From Linnemannia schmuckeri (lineage: Eukaryota; Mortierellomycota; Mortierellomycetes; Mortierellales; Mortierellaceae): a stretch of 27,500 bases of DNA. Where the stretch lies: the NCBI GenBank assembly GCA_029449235.1, contig JANATG010000011.1, positions 1 through 27,500 on the forward strand, given 5' to 3'. Below, piece by piece: positions 9,358 through 20,930 of the stretch. The notes beneath the pieces were generated by a model that saw only the letters and a program-made list of their open reading frames with translations, made no database searches and was not told the DNA's origin. The translations under genes were made by a program, and so were the position numbers. The number at the start of each line of letters is the position of its first letter. Position 1 is the first letter of the stretch.

Positions 9358-10003
9358 TCCAACTCGATTGAGAACAGCAACTCGCCCATTAGGTTGCAGG
9401 ATATCCAAACTCATAGACCACATCGACCTTGTTCGATGCTGCAACTAATCAGGGATCCAAGGACCAATGGGTCCAGGAGGTTGCTATTGACTACAAACAT
9501 CAAGAGCTTGGTAAAGTTTGCCATGACAATCAGCACATTCGCCACCAAAGACAAAATCCTTGAGAGCCAGCGCAAGACGAGATTGATACAGTTGAGGAGC
9601 GATGGCCTCGCCTCGTAGCTCAGGCGATCCAGCAAGGCGCAAACCGTAAGTACGATATGTGACTTTCAGGTCTTACTTTTGTTATTGATCATTACCAATA
9701 CAATGCCTTTTTAGCAACGGTCACTGCAGTAATTGAAATCATTCCCCAACTGTCCTTGCCTTATGTTTATCTAAATACTCTCAGTTCACTAGTTGCAGTT
9801 ATCCTCTTTTCCACTCGTTCTGAAGAAGTGGGACTGACAGGTTTTCAGTCTGTTCATCGATCAAAGTGGTTTTAACTCCAAAGATTCTGCCGACCTTCAG
9901 TGGTCGTCCTCTCCGCACAGTTGCGGCATCGTTGTCCCCCCCTCAAGCACCACTGCCTGTGGTGGAACAGCCGTCGATAATATTGCTCTCAAACACACCA
10001 TGA
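9358..10003 (+). pseudogene. Gene relic with two in-frame stops and one apparent intron
   Basis: A plus-strand frame across 9358-9645 reads TLFDAATNQGSKDQWVQEVA and VEERWPRLVAQAIQQGANR but is broken by a TAG near 9413 and a TGA near 9560. It ends at a good donor (GTAAGTAC, 9646). A TTTTCAG acceptor near 9847 lets the frame continue in phase to KVVLTPKILPTFSGRPLRTV and a stop at 10001-10003. The splice signals suggest a once-functional intron-bearing gene whose coding part has decayed. Another frame, open from 9838 to 10077, covers the same 3' region, so the frame choice there is uncertain. Family unknown. Confidence 0.35.
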
Positions 10004-10130
10004 ACTCGCTCATGACCATTGTTAGACATGTCATCACGGTTGTAGTTTTTGCTTGTAATAATCGAGTCGAAAAATGACGAATTTACAATTACAAAGCTGC
10101 AGTATGGAAAACATAGTTAATTCTTATTAT

Positions 10131-10955
10131 CTATGATTCTGATAAAAGTCCCAGTACTCCTGGAAGGAGTTGCTCCTCCCATCTGGAATATCCTCTCTCG
10201 TCCAAATGCACATGGTCTTCAAGCATCTCCTTTGTGACATCCTTCGGCGCTTCACTCCACCTAATACTCCTGTCACCAAGATAACCATTCATCTCCTCGA
10301 TCATCTCCTTGACCATCTCATTCGCCTCATTCACATATTGATCCTCAATATCCTTCCTCCGAAACATCTCGCATGCAAGCACCTTGCTGCATGGTGCAAT
10401 CCTTAAGAGTGCTTGGAGCAGCAGGCGGTACAGAGCTACATCCGTAGAGCGGAAACCCTTCTTGCGGAGATTATTCGTTCCAACCATGACAACCCATAGT
10501 TTAATGTTGCTGCAGTTCTGGAGAAGTGGATACATGAGATCGAGGCGATACAGCACGTTTTCAATCTTGTCGCCGCCGCAGCCAGCGTTGAATGATCCAG
10601 GGAGTTGTGCTAAGCCAGTGAATGCGCCCGTCGTCTTAAGGCGCTCGAGCATGGAGTCACCAATTAGGACTGTTGATAATGGCGTAGTTGGTGTGTCTTT
10701 GAGCAGTGAGTCTGGACCTTGAGAGGAAAGGGAAATTGATTTATCGATGTTGCTCCATCTCTGTGAGAAGCAGGTGAGTTCTGGTAGATGCACCTCGTGG
10801 AACGTTCTGTGAGAGCGGTCCTTGAATTTCTTGGCTTGTGTGAGGAGCTGCTGGAATGCTTCTTGGGATAAGCCCTGATTCTCAGGAAGGGTGTGATCGG
10901 CTGGTGACATGAAGGTTGTGTGTTGTAAAAGTGAGTTTTTTTCTTTAACTTGCAT
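10131..10955 (-). CDS. SGNH/GDSL-family hydrolase-like protein, single exon
   Basis: A complete 274-codon intronless ORF. The SGNH hydrolase blocks are visible in order: block I as VLIGDSMLERL with the predicted nucleophile Ser101, block II Gly within NAGCGGDKIENV (~123-133), block III as MVGTNNLRKKG with Asn161/162 (~157-166), and block V as EDHVHLDERGY with Asp247 and His250 forming DxxH. This arrangement resembles the PAF-acetylhydrolase beta/gamma-like and GDSL esterase families, which cleave ester bonds; the substrate cannot be inferred. The first ~90 residues are a polar leader without a signal peptide or membrane segment, suggesting an intracellular protein. A second Met at residue 16 (MSPADHT) could also be the start. 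It is the only convincingly intact gene in the first 12 kb. Confidence 0.85.
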   Translation of the reverse strand: MQVKEKNSLLQHTTFMSPADHTLPENQGLSQEAFQQLLTQAKKFKDRSHRTFHEVHLPELTCFSQRWSNIDKSISLSSQGPDSLLKDTPTTPLSTVLIGDSMLERLKTTGAFTGLAQLPGSFNAGCGGDKIENVLYRLDLMYPLLQNCSNIKLWVVMVGTNNLRKKGFRSTDVALYRLLLQALLRIAPCSKVLACEMFRRKDIEDQYVNEANEMVKEMIEEMNGYLGDRSIRWSEAPKDVTKEMLEDHVHLDERGYSRWEEQLLPGVLGLLSES

Positions 10956-10981
10956 CTCTTTTAATGCGTTTTCTGATTCGA

Positions 10982-11014
10982 CCGCAGTCGTGCCGCAGTC
11001 GTGCCGCAGTCGTG
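10982..11014. repeat. 11-bp tandem repeat, about three copies, upstream of the SGNH gene
   Basis: The unit GCCGCAGTCGT occurs about three times in direct tandem, followed by a diverged GCCGTTGTAAC. It sits 27-60 bp upstream of the hydrolase start (10955, minus strand), so it lies in that gene's promoter or 5' leader. Tandem GC-rich units there could be factor-binding sites. Confidence 0.7.
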
Positions 11015-11054
11015 CCGTTGTAACTCGCCAAAGCAGCGCACGAATAAATAAAGT

Positions 11055-11920
11055 TTAATTGTCCAGACAAAGGCATAATACATCTCCACTACTCTTATTT
11101 GTTCCCTGTGAGTGAAAGGGCAGAGAGAGAGAGACAAGGGACAGGTAGTGGGGAACAGGGCGAAGAGGAGTCTGTGCGATGTGTTTTAGTTTTAGAAAAG
11201 GGAGAAGAGGGAGTGAGGGCAGCAGGCAGTTGAGCAATTCACAACGGGTAAAGAACAGAGAAACGACGATTTCAGCCGTAGAATGAAGATGAGGGGAAGG
11301 AAGAGAAAGAAGAAGCAAAGGTTTTTTCTTTTTTATTTTAATGTGGAGGCTTTGGTTAAAGAAATATTAAGGGAACTAAGGTTACTAAAACAAAGATGGT
11401 CGTTCTGGGTTATGACAGTGTTGAATTCCTTGGTAATATTGTTAGAAATATCGTTCCAGGACTGGGTTAGGAGGTGGTGGAAGGAGGTGTTGTTGGATGT
11501 GTGCATACCTAGAAGGCTACACGCCAGCAGTTGAGATTTGTTTCTAATTTAGGTTTAATGGAGAGGGTGGGGGAAGAGATGAAGGAAGGGAAGGAAAAGT
11601 AGGAACAATTGTAAAGAAAAGTAAGCTTTGATCTCAACTGACAGGTGTACTCTGCACAGTGAATAGAAGTGCGAAAGTGGACGGCTGAAAGGATAGAATG
11701 AAGAAAAGGCAGAGGAAGAGAAAGTGAAGAGGGAGAAGGGAGGAAGTAAGTGGACGACAAGAAAGCTGAGAGGATGAAATAAAAAGTTGATTTCGGCTCG
11801 TGTTGTAGAGAGGACACGCATGTTAATGTTAGAGAGAACCAAGGCCTCGCGCTGGCTGCTAGAGGTTGCGTACGGTGATAAGGAAGATCAAAGGGTAGAT
11901 GACTGACGTGCAAAAGGGGA
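11055..11920. other. Polypurine-rich region upstream of the SGNH gene
   Basis: Two GA-rich tracts on the plus strand (about 11100-11320 and 11560-11760) are CT-rich on the minus strand, the coding strand of the hydrolase. Between them, 11283-11534 is open on plus (83 codons, with an aromatic and leucine-rich stretch) and about 11332-11535 is open on minus. Neither has a recognisable motif. Most long frames here are products of the simple sequence. I support no gene. Confidence 0.5.
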
Positions 11921-12102
11921 ACCCGAGTAAAGGGCAGTGCTCAAACATGGAACTGGCCTTCATTGTTGGCTCCTCACCGCATATCTCTTTCAACTGCTAT
12001 TAGTGCTTCAATCCATGCCTCCTGGCAGTGTGAAAATTGGACCGCTGTGATGTAAAAAAGCGTACTGTATTTTATAATGATCATTGCCAGCTATACATTT
12101 AA

Positions 12103-14675
12103 TTATTCTGCCTTGACTGGCTCCGACTTGGCCTTAAAAGACCGTGAGCGGTAAAGGGCCAAATAGGCGACATGGAAATCCCCTAAAAAAATCATAAAGG
12201 GCGTCATACATTAGTGACTCGTAAGTGGTTCAAGAAAAGCCGTGAAGATGCAACATCATACTTGAAGGCACTTCCAAAAAGACACGAAGGACTTACCTCC
12301 GCCGTCGAGTTTCATGATGTCGTCTTTCTGAACTGGAGAGACCTTTTCGTCGTCGTACTTGTACCACTCGTCTGTATCGCCCTTCTTCGCCCAACCAATG
12401 TAATGTCCCGAGTCAGCGGTACGGCCAATGTGAGTAAGAACAGCCGCTAACTCATATTGGCCCGAGGGATTGCAACCGATATCCTGCACCAATTCTGGGT
12501 CGAGAGAGTCCTCCAATGCGGTCTGAGCAGCCTGCACGGCCTTTTGCTCATCTGAAATTTCGTCCGTCTCCATGCGACCTGCTTCCTTGTCCAATCTTTG
12601 ACGACGCTTCAGAGCAGTCTCGGCATTATCGAGCTCTCGGAGCTTCAGCTTGGTGTTGGTAAGCTTATCTTGAAGCTCAGTGGTGCAGAACTGAGAGGCA
12701 TCGAGCTCAAAGGGGAACTTGACCTTGCGCAGAATTTTGGCTTTGACCTGCTCTGTTGGCTTCCAGAAGAATCGAACAAAGTTAACGGTCATGTAGGCGG
12801 GGAGACGAGAAATCCTTTGCGACTTTGTGTACGTCGCTGACCGTCCGAGTGTTGCCGAGTTTTTCTCAATCTTCTGATCCAGTGACTCCAGAATTCCATT
12901 GTGAAGGTAGTTGACGTCTACAGAAAACGAGAAAGAGAGGGATCTTGTTGAGTGGATGTTGTAAGGAAGCAACCTGTTGCAAAAATATGTATATATTCAT
13001 GTGTGGCGAACTTACTACTTGAGATATGGCAGTCGAGTTTGGCAAAGGGTTCCTTGGTGACAACCGCATCCTCCTCAGGGGCGTCATCGCATTTGAGACT
13101 ACGGTCCGAAAATAAACGCTGCTTGTCAGTTCCTAGCACGTCATTTGAACATTAACATATAAAGCAAAGCATGCCCGCGATACGTACGTAGTTGTGAATT
13201 CACCTTGCATGAACTGCGAAATCACGTTTTGCTTTCCTTCTGTGTGAGGAGGAAGCTTTGCTTTCAAAGTAGAAATAAGCTGACTCCAGCACTCTTCTGC
13301 ATCCTGCTGCATCCAAACGCCATCCCGACCTTGCTGAGAGAATTGGGGAAACGCCTTGCGCAAGTACTATTAGGGTGTCCATGAAATTAAGCAACTGTTG
13401 TGTGAGTAGACAGGTGGTCGTAGTAGTAATCAATGTAATAAGCGTCCTTGGCAATGACAATACGGCGAAAGAAAAACAAATGGCAAACGTACAGTAAGGA
13501 ACCCTGCAGGCATGACGCCGTGTCCGGAGGCGTTTAGTTGCCTGTAAAGATCGCGCAAGGAGGCGGTCATGTTGCTTCCTGCGTCGAAGTTGTCAGTGCC
13601 TCCAGAGTACTTTTGAAGGTCCTGGATGAGCTCTGGGACAACACGGAGACATTGCAATGTAGCGTTCTATTGTCAATATGTAATGCAAGCTGATAAGCTG
13701 GGAGCACACGTAATTACTTTCACCCAGAGTGTAAAATTGTATGAATGGAAATGGCTCGTACCATGTAACATGTGTTGCCGAGGTTGACGAGTCCGATAGG
13801 AATGTCCATCTAAAGACAGGCAGAAGGTGTTTTATATAAATGTTAGCTGTGAATCTACTGTGAAAGACGCGTAGTGAGACACAGCTGTTATTGGTGCGCG
13901 GTTACTCACAGCCTTGTTCAGCGTCGCTTCCGTCATATCCTCAGCAAAGAGAATCTTCTTCTCTGGTGCCTTGGGGAGTTCCCCTGCAGTTCCCATCATC
14001 TATATGTTCAAAAAAATAGGAGACAGTGCCTTATTATTGCCATGCCCCAATCCCTGTAATGGATACCATAATTGTTACCATGTATCTGTGAGACGCACCA
14101 TAAAGTTGTGACCCTATTGAGTGGAAAAAAGTGCGTGAGCTAGATTAGCCATCTGCTTTTCAGCTGGACAATAGGGCGACTATTCATGCTTCCTTTCAAG
14201 AGTCGACATTAAACACTTACAGCCTTCAGACCAAGTTTAGTCATGTCCGTGTCATCCTAAAGTGGGTAATTGATAACAACATCTGTTAGCGTGAGTTGCG
14301 ACAGAATACAGGAGACATCTTAAGGAGCCCTAACAGTATCGATCCCGTACTTTGAGCATGCCCCCTTTGGCAATAATCTTCTGACGATCGGGCTCGACTC
14401 CTGTGAGGGCAAAGAGCTGCGCCTTGAAGACCAATCCAGGCTCGTCCAGGTTCAGCTCGATATCGTCAAACTTCTTTCCACTCCACTTGACGTTGACTAG
14501 ATATGAACAGGCAATAGCAACGTCAGATGTGTTAGGGCAACTAACGAACGAAATTCGAATACAAGCGCCAGCGGTGGTGCCAAACGGAAGATGTACATGC
14601 ATAGGGTAAATTGATTGCGAATGGAGCCCAGCTGTGAGACATGTAAATACCTTTGATAGTGTTTGCGGGGGGCAT
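12103..14675 (-). CDS. UBP6: Ubp6/USP14 proteasome-associated ubiquitin hydrolase, 11 exons
   Basis: Proteasome-bound deubiquitinase that trims ubiquitin chains from substrates. Exons (minus): 14675-14651, 14496-14351, 14256-14221, 14113-14099, 13999-13910, 13809-13762, 13666-13493, 13366-13188, 13098-13016, 12917-12297, 12182-12103. All ten joins keep phase and use GT...AG, giving 498 aa, the usual family length. An N-terminal ubiquitin-like domain (VNVKWSGKKFDDIEL, ~9-80) docks such enzymes on the 19S particle. The USP catalytic domain follows: Cys box GLVNLGNTCYM with Cys118, QQDAEECW, ISRLPAYMTVNFVRFFW, then His box DSGHYIGW with His437 and Asp454 in YKYDDEKV. It ends GGGDFHVAYLALY plus a short basic tail. 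Catalytic residues are intact. Exon 4 is only 15 nt (GGTCACAACTTTATG). The ATG at 14675 follows the family N-terminus. Confidence 0.93.
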
Positions 14676-16931
14676 GATTGTGTTCGTTGATGTTGTTGTT
14701 ATAGGTGGCACAAAGAATGGTTGTTGGTGGTGAGTGGTGTGTACGAGAGTGACAGAGTAAAGAAGTAAAAGGCGATCAAGGTGTAGGTGAATACACGTCA
14801 TTATCGTGCTTGCGTGTGGCGCATAATTGGAGGACTGCCTGTGCCGGATGTCCTTATGTCCGGTACGCAGGCCATGCGATTAAAAGAGCCTTCAGAAGGG
14901 ATATAACCCAAAAAATCCTAAAAACACCTGTAAGATCCCCTGAAAGTCCATGCCTTAAAAACGCCCAGAACCCTTGAAGAGTCCTAAAAGACCCCAAAAG
15001 AAAGTGGCTGCTATTGTTGCGTACCAAGAGAGTCAGAGGGAAAAGAAGCACTCAAAATGCGTAAGAACCTCTAAGGCTCAGATTTAATCGCATGGCCTGC
15101 GTACTAGGCATAAGTGTTCTTGTCTGTGCCTGAGAAACACGTGACAGGTCAGAAAAAAAAGGTCGTTTTTTGCTTCACGTACGTGTACATTGCGTGAAAG
15201 AAAGAGTCCAGACAAACAAGTTTTTTCGACTTTGCACTTTGTGCAACACAACCATGGGAGAAAAGAGAGAGAACAGACACCTACCCACTAATCAACATTA
15301 GTCTCTCTCTCAAAAAGAAGAAAAGAAATTCCTCGCATGCTCCTCTTATCGTCTCAGTCCTGGCAGGGTTCTCTTGGTGCTTTTATTTTTTTGCCTTTCG
15401 CATTAATGCGATCGACTATGGAAACAGCAGAGACACTTTTGCGAGCGAGAGCGGATTGTTTTGGTTTGGAGATATGGTGCTCACAACGGATATTCTTCTG
15501 TTAACCCAGCGAGTTAGATTCATCTCTTCCCCTCGCTTGCAAACCAATGCTGGGACGAGTCAATTGAGCAATGCTGTCATGCATGGAAACGTGGGATGAA
15601 TATTGTTCTCGTAATCCTTGCTCACACATCTGAGCATTGCATCAGACTCTTTGTTTCGACGATTGAGAACCATTTTCTCAAGCAGACTGAAAAGATATTT
15701 ATGAGGGAGAAAAAGGTGGATAGTTGTATTAGCCTTTCTCCTCCCCTACCTCGCTTCCTCTTTTCTCTTTGTTGAAAACCACACTGTGACACTAAAATAG
15801 GAGCGCATGGTTCGTTAGCAACTCCTTGCCTTTTTTTTGTTTGGCTCGGAGGACATGATGAGATGAACATTTAGCACATCGAGGAGAGGGCGCGAGCGAG
15901 GCGAGAGAGGGAAAAGGGGGTTGGCGAGGAAGGATAGATGAATGACAGAAAGTAGAGAAGAAAGAGGAAAGAAGGGGAAGGGGGAGAGAAAGTGAATATC
16001 TGACATTGGCTGGACTCATTTCCACAACGTCCTCCTTTTACCATTCTGCCTCCGACACTGGGAAGAAGTGAGAGTGACAGAAATGGAATCCGGGAGAGAG
16101 AGAAAGGAGACGGGGGAAAGGACATCCCGCGGGTGGATATATGTCATGAATGTTTATTGACATTGACTGTCATGCCACGGAGACCTCTCCATTCTTGGGT
16201 CATCATTACCCACTTTAGTATGTGCAACTCACCACATACCACGAAGACCCACCAATGTCAGTCCCCCCTGCCTTCATACTCCCCTTTTTTTTTGAATTGA
16301 CGCGAACGCGAATAGAATGGATAGATATGTCTCTACTCTTGCAGCGTCTAAAAAGAGATCGATCAGTAGCGAGTAAGACGAATAAAAATATGAGCATCGT
16401 GCAACCATCATATATCAATTGGGAAAAAGTCTATCAGTCTCTGTGTGTATATCTCTCTGCCTTCTCCCTTCTCCTCCACTTCTTCCTCCTCCTCTCACCC
16501 ATACTTCCTCTCTCTCTATTTTTCCCTTCTTCACATCTCTCTTGATTCCCTCCCTTTCTCTTCATCCCCCGTCGCCATCATCCTCATGGCACTCCCACTC
16601 TAGGCAACCCCACCTCCTCCTCTCCCTTGTCTTCCCTTTTACCTTCCCTTTTACTTTCCTTTTTACCGACCTACCGACCTACCTACCTCTCTCTACCCCC
16701 TCTCTTCTTCCCGTCCTCTCACACCCACTACTCCAAAGCGATCAACAAATTCCCTACCATCGCAAAAGACAACCACGAAACCTCCTCTCGTTACATCCAG
16801 CAAGACGCGCTCCTGTCATCACTAGTTCAACCAGCACAACCCATTCAAAAACGTTTTACGAGCTGATCTCGCGACAAGAGTCGTTGTATTAATAAAATCA
16901 AAGAGAGAGAGAAGAGAGAGAGAAGAGAGTC
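14676..16931. promoter_or_regulatory. 2.26-kb divergent intergenic region between UBP6 and the C2CD3-like gene
   Basis: No supported gene. It contains the upstream regions of two divergent genes. There is an E-box-type CACGTGAC near 15139, a GA-rich tract at about 15880-16130 (CT-rich on the UBP6 strand), and a CT-rich tract at about 16440-16740 on the plus strand ahead of the ATG at 16932. A GAGAGA run lies at 16900-16927 just before that start. The long serine/leucine/proline frames here (such as 16419-16892) come from the simple sequence and show no conserved motif. Confidence 0.6.
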
Positions 16932-19900
16932 ATGTTCAAGGCCGCCATTCCTTCTGTCGCCCCCTCTGCCTCTGCCTCGGCCTCCAGTCATGACACCCAC
17001 TCCCTCCCCCCAGCCTTCAAAGGCCCCGTCCAACGGTTCCTCGCCGTCTCTCTCCCTACCATCACCCTCACCCCCGAATTCATCAATATACTCGACTCCG
17101 TAGATGTCATCATCCCCTCCCGTATCCAGGTCACCATCCGTTGGTGGAACGAGGACACTGCCTCGTCCCTCGCTGTCTTCCCCAGACTCAACAGCCCCCT
17201 TCCACCCTCTGTCGAGGCGCACCAAGCTCTCTTGCGTCAACAGCGGCTTAACAAAGAAAAAGCCCATCAATTGCGACAACCAGAACTACAACAACAACAA
17301 CAGCAACAGCCGCAACAGGAAAGCCCCCCGTCTTCTATCGCCAGCAACAGCGCACAGCCATCGTTGGCAACCCCGCTTCAGCCGCGCTCAGTGGCTGCCA
17401 AGTTTCTTCGCCGACCCTGGACAGCAGGCGGAGCCCGGCTCATGAACGTCCTTCGCATGGGTAATTCTAAAAAGTCTAAAGAGAACAAGGCTTCATCTTC
17501 CAAAGCTCCGTTGCATGCGCAAAACATCGATGCTCGAAAGGACAGCCAGCAGCCGCAGGACGATCTTGCCGTTGCCGATGCCCTTCCTCCCAAAAATAAG
17601 CGACGACAGGGTGTCCAGTCCGTGTCTGACCTCACTCCTACCCTTATGCCCACCGCTCCCAACATTCCTCCTCATCCTCATCCTACTCGTTATGCTGATC
17701 CAGCAGATGCGAAACCCCTACCGACTTTACCAGATGCAGCCTATCCGGTAACGGTGGCCTATCCCGTACGCTGTTCTCTTGACCAACTCTACCGCTACTT
17801 TCTCGAGATGACCTCCTTGGCCCTTGAGATCCAAATTACGTCTAATCTCACCATTCTGGCCTCGGTCCCCAATCTCGCTGACCTCTTCCGCAACATCCAC
17901 GGTACCTTCTCCGGCGTGTTTCCCTTTACTACCGTCTTGCAAAACGATAATCCGGACCTGGCCCACCACAAAATCTTTAATAGGAAGACCGTTTTAGGGA
18001 TGACTGTCTTTCAGGCTTGGTGTCAGGATACATCGGACGTTGATGACACCTCCGAAGGGTCCGATTCCGCGTCCAATGCGTCTATCCATAACGACGAAAA
18101 CCCCATAGCACATAACTATGATCATCGACCACATAATGGCCAGGGTTCAATTCGGCACCATCGCCAGACGGCTTACCAACATTTTGGCCACCACGCAGAG
18201 CACTCTTCAGCATCACATCGCCACCCACCACCACCACAACAACACCCACATCAACAACAACAGCAGCCGCATCGACTCCACCCCTCGCTAGGAATTCCAC
18301 CCAAGCTGCCAGCATCAGTTCACCCTTTCAGCCCCAGTGCGATCATTGACTCTACAGAGTATCACCAACAACAGCAAAAGGCACCACAGTATAGGCGAGG
18401 CGTTAGCATCATCGACCGACATCCACCAGTAGGCCCCCGACACCCCGACTCGCATGTACACCACCAGTCATCACTGCGCTTTGAGGATGAACCAGCAATC
18501 TACCATCACCGTCGATTCCTCTCTCATCCTCATTCAAATGCTATCGGACCCTCCGGAATGCCCTACGAAAACCAACATCATCGTGGCGGCAGAGGTGGTA
18601 GCGGACGGCAACAGGACATGACTGAAGCTGCCGGTGTGGGATCGATCGGCTCGTCGTCGCGTCAATATCCCAACATCAAGTTGTCGATCCCTGACTTGGC
18701 CCCCCCATACGACGCGTCGTATCGTAAACCCGTTAGAAACGGAGTTCAGCGGCTGCCACAGGATGATTCGCTCTACCGATACCGCAGATCGGAAGATACA
18801 AACACGACGACCCAACACGGCCAAAATTCTCGCTCCAGACCTCGCTCTGGAGCCACCGCTGCAGCCATTGGTCGCCTAGACTCCGTCCTCGCTCGAGGCG
18901 AAGACTTACTCCAAGGTACTCTATCTGACTTTATTACGTATGCTGGTATGGACTTAACCCAAGAGACTAACAAATTATGCCTTTTATTTATTCGCAAAAT
19001 TATAATCGAATTGTGTTAATAGGAATGAAGACGAGTCTTGCGCTTGACCCGGAGGAGGTGCGCACAAGGTCGGCAAGACATCTTCGGTCCTCGGTGTTGA
19101 AGGATGGCCATCAGGACGCCGGTCGGTTTTACCCTTACCACGAGAGCCTTCCCTACTGGCCGTCCAAATCTCGATTCAAACTGGAGTTGAGTATCCCGAC
19201 AGCCTATTTGACGTCCCACGGATTGTTGAAGGGCTCTAAACACAAAAAGTACCACTCTCTTCCACTGCCAGAGCAGCAACAACCACACTCGAAACAGCAA
19301 CGACAGGCTTATCATCGGCCTCAGCAGCAGCAGCAGCAATTACAACCACGGCTTACAACACAAACAACTAGCAGTACAGCAGCGGGATCGGTGGTCGTGT
19401 CGGAGAATTTGACGCGGTCGCCCCAGCATACTCGCCAATCCAGCCGAGATTCACGAGGGCAGGAGTTTTGGACATCGATGATGGGTGGCGGCGAGCATCG
19501 TCGGCAAGATGCGCTTGGAGGAGGCCCAGAGTCAACACCCAGGGGGTTGAGACGTTCCGGGAAGCCGATTCAGTTTGAAAAGGTTGCACGAAAGTCCGAT
19601 CTCGCAAGACTTCAATTGGCCCAGGAAGAGAGTGGCGCTACCGCCCATGGCCATTACCAGTCGTTCCACACAAGTCCCGGTAGTAGCCACAGGCTATATC
19701 AGCAGGAAGGCCAGCAACAGGATCGACATGATAGAGGGCGAAGGAGGAGTAGCAGTAGTAGTAGGAGGAAGAAGGATGGACCGTCGTCGCCTTCGTCGTC
19801 GGGTCATCAACAACCCCGCAAATCCAAATCGTACCCACCTGCAACATTCGCAACGATGGGGGCCGACTCGGGACGATCTTGGAAACAACAGCACCGGAGG

Positions 19901-20833
19901 CGGTTAAGTTCAAACGACCGGCTGCAGATCCGGATGAATCCCCGCTCGGGTGACCTATTGAATGACACGCCTGATCTGTTCCCCTCGAGGAGTATGTCGG
20001 GTCTTGTCCGACCCGAGTATCACTCCTCTGTGACTGGAAGTAGCTTCAGTGGGGCCGAGGATAGCTACAGCACGGGGCAGAACTATTCGATGAGCACTGA
20101 GGACGAGGATCTGAGGCATGATGGCGCGATGGGAGGACGACAGTCGCGACTTCAGAGGAGGCGCAAGGTTCCATCTGTGGAGGAGGAGGAAGACATTGAT
20201 GAGGAAGTAAAGCGCGTTGATCAGCAGCGTCGGCGAAGGGAGCGATCGCAGGATAGACGAAAGGAGGCTCGTCGAGAACGGAGAAATAACAAAGATCAGG
20301 GACGTGGACATGGACATGAGCAACAGCCGGGAAAGCGACCACAAGGAGTACACGCACAGCATTTCAACTTCAAGGCGCAGTGTCAGCTGATGTTGACACC
20401 TGAGGTCATGGCGGCATGTATGCTTGAGAATATCTCGGTTGAGGTGTGGAAGCTGAACCCAAAGCGGCAGACGATGATTGAGCTTGGATCGGCCAAATTA
20501 CCGTTGCACAAGGTGTTGAGCCGGATCTTGCAAAAGACTGCTGCTACCTCTGCTTCTGGAGCTGGGTCGCATGGATCTTCTCGCGACAATATGTGGGGAG
20601 GAGCAGGGGGGTCACAGGACTCGTATTATGGACCTGGTAGCGCTGCAAGGATGAGAGAGTGGCAGCAAGGAAGAGGAGCGCGTGCGGCTGGAGCGTTCAA
20701 GGAAGGCTGGAGACTAGAGCCGTCGCTGTATGATATTCGGTCAAGGCAAGGGACGGTCATTGGACAACTGGACGCGGATGTGTGGATCCTTCCTAGATCC
20801 AGATCCGACTCGATGGTCTCTGCAGCTGCGTAG
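16932..20833 (+). CDS. C2CD3-like multi-C2-domain protein, two exons, 1274 aa
   Basis: Exons 16932-18945 and 19023-20833; the 77-nt intron has donor GTATGG, an ACTAAC branch site near 18966 and acceptor TTAATAG, and phase 1 is kept. The long out-of-frame stretch at the end of exon 1 confirms the intron. Conserved islands are split by Gln/His/Ser/Arg-rich disorder. Residues ~34-85 (VQRFLAVSLP, IQVTIRWWNED) and ~274-365 (YPVRCSLDQLYRYFLEMTSL, NIHGTFSGVFPF) match my memory of the N-terminal C2 domain of C2CD3, including the WW pair and the 'IRC...Y' block. Residues ~720-750 (RFKLELSIPTAYL) and ~1118-1165 (FNFKAQCQLMLTPEV, ISVEVWKLN), closing with GQLDADVWI near 1251, look like a second C2 fold with a ~370-residue insert. 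In animals C2CD3 acts in centriole distal appendage assembly. Another large C2-domain protein is the alternative. Confidence 0.6.
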
Positions 20834-20930
20834 AATATTTTTATGTTTCCTTCACTTAATTATGACATGTAGCCTTATTCATTTTTTCCATAGAACTTTA
20901 ATTTATCACCATAATGAATGACCTTCCTTT

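Noticed and set aside
11283..11534. 83-codon plus-strand frame with leucine and tryptophan-rich sequence
   Set aside because: The opposite strand is open over the same bases, the flanks are polypurine tracts, and no motif supports either.
16419..16892. 157-codon plus-strand frame upstream of the C2CD3-like gene
   Set aside because: The product is Ser/Leu/Pro simple sequence from a CT-rich tract; better explained as promoter or leader DNA.
18082..18315. Valine/glycine-rich minus-strand frame within exon 1 of the C2CD3-like gene
   Set aside because: It is the complement of His/Gln codon repeats in a well-supported coding exon.
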